Below are positions 1-13,045 of a stretch of 64,000 nt of DNA, one piece after another. Position 1 is the first letter of the stretch. Every line of letters starts with the position of its first letter. The notes beneath the pieces were generated by a model, which worked only from the letters and a program-made list of their open reading frames with translations, was not told where the DNA came from and ran no database searches. Source of the stretch: Tupaia tana (Eukaryota > Chordata > Mammalia > Scandentia > Tupaiidae); the NCBI GenBank assembly GCA_026018925.1, contig JAKSZU010000009.1:85386139-85450138 (forward strand), read 5' to 3'. The position numbers and the translations under genes are program-made.

Positions 1-1254
1 CCATATGAAGGTAATCTTGTTGTATATAATAATCTTGGTAAAAATTGTTTCTCTCTTAACACTTTCTATATGTCTTCCCTTTCCTTCCTTGTTTGCATTA
101 TTTCCATTTAAGGGTCTGGTTTAGTCTGAAGGGTTGACCTTTGTAAGTCAATTGTCTTCTCTCTTGCCAATTTTAGTGTCTTTATCTGTGGTTTTGGCCA
201 GTCTGGATAAGATGTGCCTTGGGGAGGATCTTTTTGCATTGATTCTATTTGGTGTTCTTTGTATTTTTGGGGTCTCCATTTTTGATTCCTTCTCTAGACT
301 TGGAAAGGTTTCTTCTAGGATTTCATGCAATAGATTTTCCATTCCCTTATTAATTTCCTCACCTTCTGGGATACTAATTATTCAGATGTTAGAACATTTA
401 AACAAATCTAATATTTGTTATATATTATCCTCATTTTTTTTGTTACTTTCTCTATCTTTTTTTTTTTTTTTTTCCCTAGGCCAGTGGTTTTATCTTCTAC
501 ATTGGAGCACAGTCTAAACAGCTTTTAATACTTTCAAGAGAGTTTTTGATTTTCTGCATTGCAGACTTCATCTCTAATAGTTCCATCTGATTCTTCCTTA
601 TGGTGTCTATTTGTTCTTTCAAGTAGTGGAAGGACCTCCTCATCTCCTGGAGTTTGTTATCTCTTTTCTGTTCCAAATCATAGACCTTTGTGACTACGAA
701 TGTTCTGAATCCTTTTTCTGACATTTCAGTAACTTCTTCTGTTTTTAAAATAGATGGATAGGAGTTATTGTCTTTTTTTGATGTAAACATATTTCCTGGT
801 TTCTTCAAACCTGAGGTTCTTCTTTGACTTCTATCCATTGGGTGATGTATTCGCTTTCCGATACCTTTTTGGAGAATGTTTCTGTCACTGTGAAAGAGTT
901 TGCTTCCCTTTTGCTGTAGATTTTTTTGTGTGTGGTATAAGAAAATTCAGATTTTTTTTCTCATATAAGAATCCTTTGCTGACAGTTGTGACAGTCATCC
1001 TCGCAGCAATCCAGAGACCCAGGCTACTCCTTGTCTTTAGAATGGTTGTCCTAGAGTTGAACTCCAAATAAAGTGGCAGGCCAGCAAGGCTTAGTATAGA
1101 TGTCTTCCTGCTGAAAACCTTGACCTGTCATCCTTTTTTCTATTTCTCAGTTTGTTATTCACTCTGTTTGCATCACTCAGACCAACTGAGTTGAGCTTCA
1201 GGTCCACCTTCTTCACTAGTTCTTCTTCACTTTTTGTTGGGATTTGTATTCCCT
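1..1254 (-). mobile_element. L1 5' end (ORF1 and 5' UTR), minus strand
   Basis: Read on the minus strand, ORF1 starts with ATG at 838 and runs off the window edge. It is broken into at least two frames: residues 1-113 lie at 838-497 and a second piece at 342-148. The start region is basic, a coiled-coil segment with the MSEKGFRTF motif follows, and the second piece has the conserved ORF1 block NRINAKRSSPRHILSRL of the RNA-binding domain. From 839 to about 1,254 is 5' UTR. It shares the stretch CAGCAAAAGGGAA (917-904, minus strand) with the UTR just upstream of ORF1 in the L1 at 42.35 kb, so both belong to one subfamily. No tandem monomers are obvious here. This is a dead copy, cut by the window at its 3' side. 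Confidence 0.85.
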
Positions 1255-1668
1255 GTTTTTATTTTTTCCTCTTTTTAAATTTAATTTTCTTTTATATATT
1301 CAATTCCATTATTTAGCTTACAAAATGAATATTTCAACAGGTGAAATCTTCCTAGTCCAGTTAATAAAACTATAAAATATCTTTAACAGATAATACCATA
1401 TTTCATTGTCCCATTAATGATTTGCCTCCCTATTTTTCTTCTAAATGTCCTTTCTCTGATCCTACTCTTTCACACACACTCTATATGGTATTTACATCCA
1501 TATACTGTATTTCTATATCCCTTAGTCAATCAGTTTCAGTCATAGAGTGTGGACACTCAGTATATATTAAATGGGTATATACAATGTCTCTCCTTCATAG
1601 CCTGTATTGCTTCACTCAGCAGTAAATCTTCCATATTCATACACTTCCTATCAAAAGCCAGGGTTTTG

Positions 1669-2170
<502 letters not shown>

Positions 2171-3801
2171 GTTTTTTTTTTTTTTTTTTTTGTTTTTTTG
2201 TTTGTTTGTTTGTTTGTTTTTTTTTTGTGGCTGAATAGTATTCCATAGAGTATATGTGCCACAGTTTTTAATTCATTCATCTGTTCATCGGTATTTGTCT
2301 TTTTTTCTATGACTTAGCAATTGTGAATAGTGCTGCAATAAACACCGATGTGCAAGCACTTTTCCGATTTAGTATACTTCTGTCCTTTGGCTAGATACCA
2401 AGGAGTGAGATTGCTGGATCATACGGTGGTTCCATTTGTAGATCTTTGAGGACTCTCCAAATTGTTCTCCACAGTGACTGGAACAATTTACTTTCTCATC
2501 AGCAGTGCAAGTGTGTTCCCCTTCACCACACCCCTGCCAGCACTTATCATTTTTTGTTTTTTCAATCTTTGTCATTCCGACTGGGGTTAGGTGGTATCTC
2601 ATGGTTGTTTTGATATGCATTTCCCTTACAATGAGGGATGCTGAGCATTTTTTCATATGCCTTTTGGCTATTCATGTGTCATCTTTAGAGAGTGTTTTTT
2701 CAACTCATTCTCTCATCTTTTAATAGGATTGATCATCTTTTATTGGGACAACTACTTGAGTTCCTTGTAAGTTCTGATTCAGTCCCTTATCTGACACATA
2801 GTTTACAAAATAGTTTCCCATTCTGAGGACTGTCGATTCACATTAATTACTGTGTCTTTTGCCATGCAGAAACTTCTTGGTCTGATATAATTCCACTTGT
2901 CTATTTTGGGGATTATTGACTGTGCTTTGGGGGTCTTATTTAAGAAGTCTTTACCTACTCCAATGTCTCCTAGAGTTTCCCCAGCATTTTACGGGAGCCA
3001 TTTTATAGTTTAAGGTCTTAAATTTAGATCTTTGATCCACCTTGACTTGATTATTGTCAAAGGTGGGAGGGGGGGATTCAGATTCATCTTTCTGCAAGTG
3101 GAAATCCACTTTTTCCAGCACAATTTGTTGAAGAGATTTTCCTTTTTCCACTGAATGGACTGGTACCTCTTGTCAAAAATCAGTTGACTGTATTTTGGGG
3201 AATTTATTTCTGGGGACTCTATTCTGTTCCATTGGTCCAGGTGTCTGTTTCTGTGCCAGTAGGATGCCTTTTGATTACCACAGCTTTGTAGTATATTTTT
3301 GGGTCAGGGAGTAAGATTCTGCCCACTCTACTCTTCTTGTACAGAATTGCTTTGGAAACGTATGCTCATTTATGATTACAGACAAACTTTATCAAAGTAA
3401 TTTCTAGATCTGTAAAGAAGGTGTCTGGTACTTTGATTTGCATTGCGTTAAATATATAGACTAATTTGGGTAGAATTGTCATTTTGATTATATTAATTCT
3501 TCCAATTGAGGAACACGGGATATCCTTCCGCTTTTTTGTGTCATTTTCAACTTACTTTCTTAGCTTCTTGTAGTTTTCCATGTGGAAGTTTTTAACTTCT
3601 TTGGTTAGATTTATTCCTAAGTATCTCGTTCTTTTTGTGGCTATGGTAAATGGAATAACTTATTCAGTTCTATCTCAGTCTGCCTGCTGTTTGTATATAA
3701 AAATGCTAAAGATTTCTGTATGTTGATTTTGTTTCCTGCAACTTTACTGTATTCATGTATTATTTTCAGAAATTTTTTTCATGGAAACCATTGGGTCTTC
3801 T

Positions 3802-4076
3802 TTTTTTTTTTTTTTTTTTTTTGGAGAGGTTTTTCGTTATAGGGCGCGTGCGCTCGCCAGACAGACAGAGAGAGACATAGAGACAGAAAGCGAGAAATCA
3901 CCCCCCAGGGGGGATGGTCACGCCGCAATCCCTTCTCCTCCATTCTCCTCTCGGGATCTTGGGCACGCACGCACACGCGCCCGGTGTGAGTTGTAAGCCA
4001 CCGGGTCCGAGACGCGAACCGCGGTCGACTACGTGGGAGTCCAGCGACATAGCCATTACACTAACTGCTGGTTCTC
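3802..4076 (-). mobile_element. tRNA-related SINE, full length, young
   Basis: Reversed copy (T-run first, tRNA-like head last). It is flanked by the target-site duplication AACCATTGGGTCTTCT at 3,786-3,801 and 4,077-4,092, both inside the minus-strand L1. Family layout on the sense strand: tRNA-like head with A-box and B-box, a CG-rich body ending in a CT-repeat zone, the block GCACGCGCCCTATAGC, then poly-A. CpGs are largely kept, which suggests a recent insertion. Confidence 0.92.
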
Positions 4077-5932
4077 AACCATTGGGTCTTCTATGTATAC
4101 AATCATGTCATCTGCAAATAGGGAGAGTTTCATCTCTTATTTCAATGCCTTTTATTTTTTCCTCTTTTCTGATTACGTTGGCAAGGACTTCCAGAACTAC
4201 ATTGAAAAGGAGCGGAGAATGTGGGCATCCTTGTCTTGTACCCGTTTTTAGTGGAAAAGCTCCCAACTTTTCTCCATTGAGAATGATGTGTACTGTGGGT
4301 TTTTCAAAGAAAGCTTTTATTGTGTTGAGAAATGACCCTTCTATGCCCATTTTGTTGAGAGTACTGATCATGAAGCAATGTTGTATGTTATCAAATTATT
4401 TTCTTGCATCAATTTATATGACCATAGGGTTTTTATCTTTCTTTCTGTTAATATGGTGTATTACATTTATGGTTTTGCATTTTTTGAATCAATCTTGCAT
4501 TTCTGGAATAAAGCATACCTGATCATGATGTATAATCTTTTTTATAAGTTGTTGGATATGATTTGCTAATATCTTTTTCGAATCTTTGCGTCTATATTCA
4601 TCAGGGATATTGGTCTATAGTTTTCCTTCCTTGCCCTGTCCTTATCTGTTTTAAGGATAAGGGTGACAGAGGTTTCATAGAATGAATTAGGAAAAGATTC
4701 ACACTTTTGGATCATTAGAAATAACTTCAGTAGAATGGGGGTTATCTCTTGTTTAAAAGTTTTGAAGAATTCAGAGGTGAAGCCATCAGGGCCAGGGCTT
4801 ATCTTTGTTGGGAGGTTATTTATTACTGATTCAATCTCATGGCTTGTTATGGGCTTATTGAGACTTTCTATATCCTCCTGGCTCAATCTTGGTAGATTTT
4901 ATGTGCCCAGGAATTTGTCCATTTCATCCAGATTGTCTTGTTTCTTGGCATATAGATGTCCATAGTGTCCTCTAATTATATTTTGTATTTCTACTATGTC
5001 TGTTGTTATTTTGCCTGCTTCATTGCTGATTCATCTTGTTCCTTTCTCTCTACTTCTTAATAAGTCTCACTATTTTGTTTAGTGTTTGTTTATGTTTATA
5101 AAACCAGCTTTTACTTTCATTTATTTTTGGTAAAGTTAGTTTATTTTCTATTTCATTTACTTCTGCTTGTATCTTAATTATTTCCTTTCTCCTGGAGTTT
5201 CATGGATCTTTTTGCTGTTGCTTTTCCAATTCTCTGAGGCATGATGTTAGGTGATCCACTTACCTTCTTTCCATCTTTCTCTTATGTGCACTGATTGCTA
5301 TGAACTTCCCTCTTATGACTGCTTTTGCAGTATCCCAAGATTATGGAAACTTGTGTCCTCATTGTTGTTGGCTTCTGAATCTTTTGATTTCAGTCTTTAT
5401 TTCTTCAGTAGTTGTGGAGTCATTCTGGAGTAGGTTATTATTTTCCGTGTATTTGATTATTTTTGAGGATTTCTATTGAAATTAAACTCAAATTTAATTC
5501 CATCATGGTTGGAAAAGATGCTGGATATAGTTTCTCTGCCTTTGAATCTGTAGAAGCTTTCTTTGTGTCCTATTATGTGGTCAATCTTCAAGAAGGTTCC
5601 ATGTGGGGGTGAGCAAAAAGTGTATCTCGTGGTTTTTGGATGGAAAGTTCTATAGATGTTTGTTAAGCCCATTCGATTTATGGTATCATTTAGATCCTTT
5701 ATCTGTTTATCTATTTTTTGTCTAGATGACCTGTCCAGAGGGGATAGTGTGGTGTTGAGGTTTCCAACATTTAGTGTTTTGCAGTTTATCTCCCCTTCTA
5801 GATCTAACAGTCTTTCCTTCATATATTTAGGTAATCCTGTGTTAGGTGCATAGATATTTGTAAGTGTTAAGTCTTCTTGATCGAATGACCCTTTAACTAC
5901 AATATAGTGCCCTTCTTTGTCTTTTCAAACTG

Positions 5933-6188
5933 TTTTTTTTTTTTTTTTGAGAGGTTTTTGCTATAGGGCACATGCAGAAAGACAGAGAGAGACAGAGAGA
6001 AAGTGAGAAATCACCCCTCAGGGGGGATGGCCACGCCGCAATCCCTTCTCCTCCATTCTCCTCTCAGAATCTTGGGCACGCATGCACACGCGCCTGGCGT
6101 GAGTTTTAAACCACCGGGTCCAGTACACAAACCGCGGTCGACTATGTGGGAGTCCAGCGACATAGCCATTAGGCTAACTGCTGGTCCC
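5933..6188 (-). mobile_element. tRNA-related SINE at a junction of two L1 copies
   Basis: Full-length reversed copy with T-run at 5,933-5,948 and the tRNA-like end at about 6,188. The flanks do not match each other: L1 endonuclease sequence lies to the left and L1 reverse transcriptase sequence to the right. No target duplication is visible, so the junction was probably changed by recombination or deletion. Confidence 0.88.
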
Positions 6189-7673
6189 AATGTATAAGCT
6201 TTTTCTACAAGTTGTTGGATATGATTTGCTAGTATATTGTTTCGAATCTATGAATCTATATTCATCAGGAATATTGGTCTATAGTTTTCCTTCCTTGTCC
6301 TGTCCTTATCTGTTTTAAGGATAAGGGTGATAGAGGCTTCATAGAATGAATTATGGAGAGATTCACCCTTTTGGATCTTTAGAAATAACTTGAAGAGAAA
6401 TGGGTTAACTCTTCTTTGAACATTTTGTAGAATTCAGAAGTGAATCCATCAGGGCCAGGGCTTATCTTTGTTGAGAGGTTGTTTATTACTGATTCAATTT
6501 CCTGGTTTGTTATAGGCCGATTCAGACTTTCTATATCCTCCTGGCTTAATCTAGGTTGATTATAAGTGCCCAGGAATTTGTCCATCTCATCCAGATTGTC
6601 TTGTTTCTTGGCATACATATATTCATAGTATCTTCTAATAATGTTTTGTATTTCTACTATGTCTGCTGTTATTTTGCCTGCTTCATTGCAGATCTGATTC
6701 ACCTGGTTTCTTTCTCTCTTCTTAATAAGTCTTGCTAGTTGGTGCATCAATTTTGTTTATCTTTTCAAAGAACCAGCTTTTACTTTCACTTATTTGTTGT
6801 ATATTTAGTTTATTTTCTATTTTATTTATTTCTGCTAGTATCTTTATTATTTTCTTTCTCCTGGAGTTTTGTGGATATTTTTGCTGTTGCTTTTCCAATT
6901 TTCTGAGGCATGATGTTAGGTGATCCTTTTTCTTTCGTTTCATCTTCCTCTTATGTGTACTAAATGCTATGAACTTCCCTCTCATGACTGCTTGAACAGT
7001 GTCCCACAGATAATGGAAACTCGTGTCCTTGTTGTCATTGGCTTCCATTAATCTTTTGATTTCAGTCTTTATTTCTTCAGTAGTTGTGGAGTCATTCTGG
7101 AGTAGGTTATTTAGTTTCCATGTATTTCAGTATTTTTGAGGATTTCTCTTGAAAATAATTCAAGTTTTATTCCATCATGGTCAGAGAAGATGCTGGATAT
7201 AGTTTCTATGTCTTTGAGTCTGTAGTGGCTTTTTTTGTGCCCCATGATGTGGTCAATTTTTGAGAAGGTTCCATGTGGGGGTGAGAAAAAATTGCGTATC
7301 TCATGACTTTTGGATGGAAAGTTTGATAGATGTCTGTTAAGTCCATTTAAGTTATGGTATCATTCAGATCCTTTATCTCTTTACTTATTTTTTGTCTACG
7401 TGATCTGTCCAGAGGGGATAGTGCAGTGTTGAAGTCTCCAACAATTAGTGTGTTGCAGTCTATCTTCCCTTCTAGATCTAACAGTCTTTCTTTCACATAT
7501 TTGGGTGTTCCTGTGTTAGGTGCATAGATATTAATAATGTTATATCTTCTTCATTGATTGACCCTTTTACTACAATATATTGCCCTTCTTTGTCTCTTTG
7601 AACAGCTTTTGTTTTAAAGCCTGTTTTGTCAGTAATTAGTATTGCAACTCCCTCTCTCTTTGTAAACAATGTT
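6189..7673 (-). mobile_element. L1 ORF2 fragment (RT to endonuclease), minus strand
   Basis: Runs from the RT palm/finger region (6,200-6,600) to the endonuclease (7,100-7,670) on the minus strand, largely parallel to 4,530-5,930. ORF2 is broken, and the longest pieces read [20 protein letters not shown] and a lysine-rich linker upstream. It ends abruptly at about 7,673, where plus-strand L1 sequence from the ORF2 C-terminus starts. That head-to-head arrangement could be one 5'-inverted insertion or two separate copies. Confidence 0.85.
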
Positions 7674-8667
7674 TCAGATAAAGGACTGATGACCAGAATA
7701 CATAGGTAACTCAAGCAGCTTACCAAAAAAAAAAAAAAAATCAACCCAATTTAAAGATGGAAAATTATGCTGAATAACAACTCTCTAAGGAAGGCATATG
7801 AACCTCCAAAGGCTTATGAAAAAATACTCAATATCCATCATTATCAGGAGATCCAGATCAAAACCTCAATGAGATACCACTTAATGCCAGTCAGAATCAG
7901 TAAGATTACTAAAACAAAAAACAATATATCTTGGTGGGGATGTGTTGGAAGGGGAACTCTCCTTCACTGCTGGTGTGAATGTAAATTGGTCCAGACACTG
8001 TGGAGAATAATATGGAGATTCCTCAAAGATTTACAAATCGAACTACCATATAATCCAGCAATCCACTCCTTGGTATCTACTCAAAGGACAGAAGAGTTCT
8101 TAATCAGAAAAATGCTTGTACATTGATGTTTATTGTGGGACTATTCATAATTGCTAAGACATGGAACCAACCCAAATGTCCACAAACAGAAGAATGGATT
8201 GAAAAAGTGTGGTGCATACACTTTATGGAATATTACTTAGCCATAAAAATCAACAAGACTCTGGCTTTTGATAGAAACTGGATAAATATGGAAGATTTAC
8301 ACTGAGTGAAGCAAACCAGTCTATGAAAGAGACATTTTATGTCTCCACTTAATATATACCAATCGTCCACATTTTATGGTTAAAACTGAAAGACTAGAGG
8401 ATATAGATACATGGAAAGTGGTTATATATACTGGGTACAGTGTGGGAAGAGGGTGAGAGAAGGAGGATTTTCTGCAGAAAGACCTTAAGGAGAAAAATAG
8501 AGAGGCAAGACATTTATGGGACAAAGAAATGGGTTATTATCTGTTGATAATAGTGTGTATAGTATCCCCAACTACATTGGTGAGAAATTTATTCATATTG
8601 GAACATTCAGTTTACAAGTTAAGTTATTTATGTTATTGAATGTATAAAATAAAGTAAAATATAAAAA
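7674..8667 (+). mobile_element. L1 3' end, plus strand (ORF2 C-terminus and 3' UTR)
   Basis: Starts at ATAAAGGACTGATGACCAGA, the part of ORF2 after the thumb domain. It contains the C-terminal region with the usual cysteine/histidine spacing ([20 protein letters not shown] in one frame, 7,767-8,126) and the EEWIEKVWCIHFMEYYLAIK block (8,123-8,305). The 3' UTR follows, ending at GAATGTATAAAATAAAG. The frame is broken. Confidence 0.87.
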
Positions 8668-8980
8668 GATATGAAGATGACCTGAACAGACAACTCTCCA
8701 AAGATCTATGATTGGCCAAAAGCCATATAAAAAATACTTGACATCTCTTATCATAATGGAAATCCAAATTAAAACCACAATGAAATACCAGTTAACCAGT
8801 CAGAATGAGTAAAATTAAAAATATATATATATTGATAAGTACTGGAGAGGCTGTCATAAAAGGAAACTCTCCTACACTATTGGTGGGAATGCACATTAGT
8901 ATAACCACTGTGGAGGAGATATGATGACTCCTCAGAAATCTACAAATAGAATTGCCACATGACTCAATAATTCCACTCTT

Positions 8981-9261
8981 TTTTTTTTTTTAATATATAT
9001 ATTTTTTTTGAGAGGTTTTTCGCTATAGGGTGCGTGCGCTCGCCAGACAGACAGAGAGAGACAGAGAGACAGAAAGTGAGAAATCACCCCCCAGGGGGGA
9101 TGGTCACGCCGCAATCCCTTCTCCTCCATTCTCCTCTCGGGATCTTGGGCACGCACGCACACGCGCCCGGCGTGAGTTGTAAGCCACCGGGTCCGAGACG
9201 CGAACCGCGGTCGACTACGTGGGAGTCCAGCGACATAGCCATTACGCTAACTGCTGGTTCC
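8981..9261 (-). mobile_element. tRNA-related SINE, full length, young
   Basis: Reversed copy with target duplication CAATAATTCCACTCTT at 8,965-8,980 and 9,262-9,277. The A-tail side is long and AT-rich (T-run plus TATATA). Many CpGs are intact. Confidence 0.92.
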
Positions 9262-9603
9262 CAATAATTCCACTCTTAGTTATTTTACCAAAGGACAGGA
9301 AAACCCTCAGTCAAAGACTTGCACATATATGTTTATTGCAACATTATGTACAATTGCTAGGACATTGAATTTACCAAAATGTCCAACAATAGATGAGCGG
9401 GTTGGAAAACTCTGTCATGTGTGCTCTATGGAATACCACTCAGTCATAAAAAATAATGAGACCCTGGTATCTGATACAAAGTGAATGAATATGGAAGACT
9501 GAGTGCTAAACAAAGCAAGCCAGACTATAAAAGACAGTCTGTCTCCACTCAATATATACTGAATGTCTGTGCTGAATAACAGAAATGGAAAGTCTGGAAG
9601 TTA

Positions 9604-9860
9604 GGGACCAGCAGTTATCATAATGGCTGTGTCGCTGAACTCCCATGTAGTCGCCCGTGGTTCAAGTCCCGGACACTGAGCATGTGTGCATGCGTACCCA
9701 AGATCCCGAGAGGAGAATAGAGGAGAAGGGATTGTGGCATGGCCATCCCCCCCTGGAGGGATACTTCTCACTTTATGTCTCTCTGTCTCTCTCTGTCTTT
9801 CTGGTGAGTGCACATGCCCTATAGCAAAAACCTCTCCAAAAAAAGAAAAAAAAAAGAAAA
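9604..9860 (+). mobile_element. tRNA-related SINE, plus strand
   Basis: The head starts GGGACCAGCAGTTATC. The B-box-like region is mutated, and the tail is A-rich with G interruptions. Flanked by TGGAAGTTA at 9,595-9,603 and 9,863-9,871. More CpG loss than in the youngest copies. Confidence 0.88.
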
Positions 9861-10087
9861 TTTGGAAGTTATAGTTGTAGCGAGGGAAATTGTAGATACT
9901 ATGGATAGTAAGGATAGGGGTAATAGAGAGATGGAGGAAGAGGAAAGGGGAAAAATATATTGACACAGAAATAAAAAGTTATTTGCTGATGATAATGTAT
10001 ATGGTAACATATTTGTCTTGACTTACATGCACCATATTCATGCTGGAAAAAGTAATGTTGTACACTGTAAATGTGTATAGTTATTAA

Positions 10088-10349
10088 AGCTAATTTTTTT
10101 TTTGGAGAGGTTTTTGCTATAGAGCGTGTGCGCTCGCTGGACAGAGAGAGACAGAGAGACAGAAAGCAAGAAATCACCCCCCAGGGGGGATGGCCATGCT
10201 GCAATCCCTTCTCCTCCATTCTCCTCTTGGGATCTTGGGCACACACGTATACGTGTCCAGTGTGAGTTTTAAGCCACTGGGTCCGGGACGCGAACCACGG
10301 TCAACTACATGGGAGTCCAGTGACATAGCCATTACACTAACTGCTGGTC
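10088..10349 (-). mobile_element. tRNA-related SINE, minus strand
   Basis: Full-length reversed copy at the boundary between an L1 3' end and an older HAL1-like stretch. The possible target duplication (TAATTTT/TAAATTTT) is weak. Confidence 0.87.
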
Positions 10350-11600
10350 GCAGAGGTAAATTTTAAAAAATGTTGTAAAAAAGTGTGCAATCTGAGGAAC
10401 AGAAAGAGAAAAGTTTCAAGACAAATGAACAGAGTCTGAGAGTCCTATATGACATCAAATGTCAAGAAACACATAGAGTTTCAGAACGAGAGGAGAGAGA
10501 AAAGGGGGAAAAGAATATTTAAGGAAATAATGATCAGAAACTTCTCCAATTGAAACAAAAAAAAAAGCCATGAACTGAAAATTCTAAGAATCTCAACAAA
10601 CATCAAGAAAGATAATTCTAAAGCTACTCACATCAAGACACATTGAATCTTTTATTTTGAAGAGGTTTTTGCTATAGGGAGCATGCACTCACCAGACAGA
10701 CAGAGAGAGACATAGAGACAGAAAGCGAGAAATCACCCCCCAGGGGGGATGGTCATGCTGCAATCCCTTCTCCTCCATTCTCCTCTTGGGATCTTGGGCA
10801 CGCATGCACACGCGCCCGGCGTGAGTTTTAAGCCACCGGGTCCGGGACGCGAACTGCGGTCGACTACGTGGTAGTCCAGCGACATACCCATTACGCTAAC
10901 TGCTGGTTCCCAAGACACATTGAATCTTGAAAGCAACAAGAGAGAAGGAACTTATATACAAGGGATTCTCAATAGGATAAACAGTTGACTTATCATAAGA
11001 AACCTTAGATTACAGAAGAAATTGGTACACCATAATTGCAGTGCTGAGAGAGAAAAAATAATTTTTCAATCAAGAAATCTGTATCAGCAAAAATCTTTCA
11101 AAACTGAAAAAGAGGGAATTTGTCACTAGTAAACTTACCTTACAAGAAAGAGAAAGTGATTTCTTCAGGCTGAAATGAAAGGACAATGGACAATAACTTG
11201 AAGACATACAAGAAATCTGGCAAAATTAGCTACACGGGTAAATATAAAAGTAGTAGTGTATTATACAGTATTATTATCCTATTAATTTGTAATGTCTCTT
11301 TTTTCTAACTTTAATTTTAAAGTTAAATACATAAAAATAGCTATAAATGTATATTAATGGACACTCAATGAGGTAATATGTGATAACAATGATTTGAAGA
11401 GAGAGAAATGGATTTGTATAGGAACAGAACTTTGTGTACAATGAAAGAAAAGGTGGACTTCAAAATAAGTTATGATACATTTAATTAGATATTTATATTG
11501 TATAAGTTGTATAATGCATATATAATATTCATTGTACATATATATTACAAAACAATTGCAACTCCCAAGGCAACTACTTAAAGAATAACTAAAAATAATG
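10350..11600 (+). mobile_element. Ancient HAL1/L1M-like element (ORF1 region and 3' UTR)
   Basis: A diverged plus-strand stretch. It carries blocks typical of old mammalian L1M/HAL1 ORF1 sequence: GCAACAAGAGAGAAGGAAC, ATACAAGGGATTCTCAATA and TTCTTCAGGCTGAAATGAAA. An AT-rich 3' part follows with AATACATAAAAATAGCTATA. There is no usable reading frame and no ORF2 endonuclease or RT. The assignment rests on remembered family features, and a consensus alignment would settle it. Interrupted by a SINE at 10,652-10,910. Confidence 0.6.
10652..10910 (-). mobile_element. tRNA-related SINE, full length, young
   Basis: Reversed copy inside the HAL1-like stretch. The target duplication CAAGACACATTGAATCTT (18 bp, perfect) lies at 10,634-10,651 and 10,911-10,928. 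The poly-A tail is short. Confidence 0.93.
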
Positions 11601-11604
11601 AGAA

Positions 11605-12833
11605 GACTCCTCAATTGCAGCAGAGAATTAGTGCTTTTAGGGAATAAGATAAATGAAGATTGTCTACTGATAATTCAGCCTCCAGTCCCTAGTATCAAGT
11701 GGGAGAGAGCCCCTGTATCCTTCTTTCAATCTCTCTCCCTCTGTCTGTCTCCTTATTTCTTGGTTATTTTTCTTTATTTAAATTTTTTTAAGGTAAAGTA
11801 TTCTCTTGGCTTTCAGATCTTCCTTTATCTTGCTGATAATCCTCTTTCCCCCTCCCATCTAGAAGAGGAAAGGGGCAGGCCTTTTCGCGTGTTTAGCTTG
11901 TATGCTGCACAGTTTTTATTTTTTGCTTTTAAAAAAAAATTGGGGGGATTGTTTTTTATTTCTTCTTTTTCTCTCTCTTTTTTTCACTTTTCTATTTCCT
12001 TAACCCTTTTCTTTTACCTCATCATTTTGCCGGTCAGTCTTCATGCACTGTGTGTCTAGACAGATAAAAGGAAATTGTAGCCAAACATCTGAATATTGTT
12101 AGGGTCAGAATATTCCTCAGTTCCCACTGACTCTGCTGCACAAAGAGATAAAAAAGAAATGGCAAAGAGATTTCAGATCACCTTCTCCTGCATGCCCCTG
12201 AATGCTAAGACTGAACTTCAAGAAATTAGGAAGAATCATTTAACCCATCAGATGACTAGAAATCACCACATAGGCACAAGAAATATGAAAAACCAAGATA
12301 ACACTTCCTTCACAAGGGAAAAGAATAACTCCTCCCCATCCACAGACAGTACAATGAAACTCATGGAAATGTCTGATAAAGAATTTAGAATATTCATAGC
12401 GACAAAGTTAACAGAGATGCAAGAGAAGAGAGAAAATAAACTCCAGAAGAAGGAGGTGAATAGACCCTAGGAGTTCCAGGTGAGGAAGTTCTTGCACAAT
12501 CTGAAAGAGGAAATACACATCATAAAAAAGCATCAAATGGAACTGTAAGAGATGAAGGCTGTAATATAGGAAATAAAAACCTGCCTCGAAAGTATTAACA
12601 GCAGACTAAATCATACAGAAGATCAAATCCTTTTTCCTACCCAAAGGATAGGAAAACACTCAGTTGAAAAAGTTTTGCACATCTATGTTTATTGTGGCAT
12701 TATTCACAATTGCTAGGATATGGAACCAATGCAAATGTCCATGAACATATGAATGGATTGAAAAACCATGGTACATATACTCTATGAAATAAGTCCTTTC
12801 TTATCAGTAATTGCTTTGTAATTAAAAGAAATT
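11605..12833 (+). mobile_element. L1 5' end with one monomer relic, ORF1, and an internal deletion
   Basis: At 11,640-11,720 the block ATGAAGATTGTCTACTGATA, followed by AATTCAGCCTCCAG, matches the 124-bp monomer found three times at 52,708-53,063. A pyrimidine-rich leader follows. ORF1 begins at about 12,253 (MTRNHHIGTRN) and keeps the LMEMSDKEFRIF motif, then frame breaks appear. At about 12,630 the sequence jumps from the ORF1 coiled-coil region straight to the ORF2 C-terminus (TCTATGTTTATTGTGGCATT near 12,680) and ends near 12,800. Most of ORF1, the endonuclease and the RT are therefore missing. Confidence 0.75.
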
Positions 12834-12856
12834 TACTACAGGGCATTTGTGCTTGC

Positions 12857-12906
<50 letters not shown>

Positions 12907-13045
12907 CTGTAAAGGAGGATAACCATGTCACAACCTCTCTTCCATTTTCCTCTCAAGATTTTGGGCACACATGCATACATAAACACCCAGTGTTTTTCAA
13001 GCTGCTGAGTCTAGGACTTGAACCATGCTGTTGGTCATTTTGATA
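12834..13045 (-). mobile_element. Older SINE with an expanded GA microsatellite
   Basis: A diverged reversed copy. ACTACAGGGCATTTGTGCTT corresponds to the 3' block, and TTTTGGGCACACATGCATAC to the body. The CT/GA zone of the SINE has grown into an uninterrupted (GA)n tract at about 12,859-12,903. The tRNA-like end at 13,010-13,045 abuts the next SINE. Confidence 0.75.

Larger units (their letters stand above)
8668..10087 (+). mobile_element. L1 3' end, plus strand, carrying two SINEs
   Basis: A second, more diverged ORF2 C-terminus and 3' UTR, starting at GATGACCTGAACAGACAACT and ending before the SINE at 10,088. The characteristic ATGTTTATTGCAACATTATG and TCTATGGAATACCACTCAGT blocks are present at 9,330-9,450. 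It is interrupted by SINEs at 8,981-9,261 and 9,604-9,860. Confidence 0.83.

Noticed and set aside
3914..4522. 202-codon plus-strand frame
   Set aside because: It reads through a reversed SINE into antisense L1 ORF2, so it is a chance open frame.
7767..8126. Zinc-finger-like protein suggested by C and H spacing
   Set aside because: It is the cysteine-rich C-terminus of L1 ORF2, found repeatedly in this window.
11598..12059. 153-codon frame upstream of an L1 ORF1
   Set aside because: Phe/Leu/Ser-rich translation of a pyrimidine-rich L1 5' UTR, with no matching frame in sister copies.
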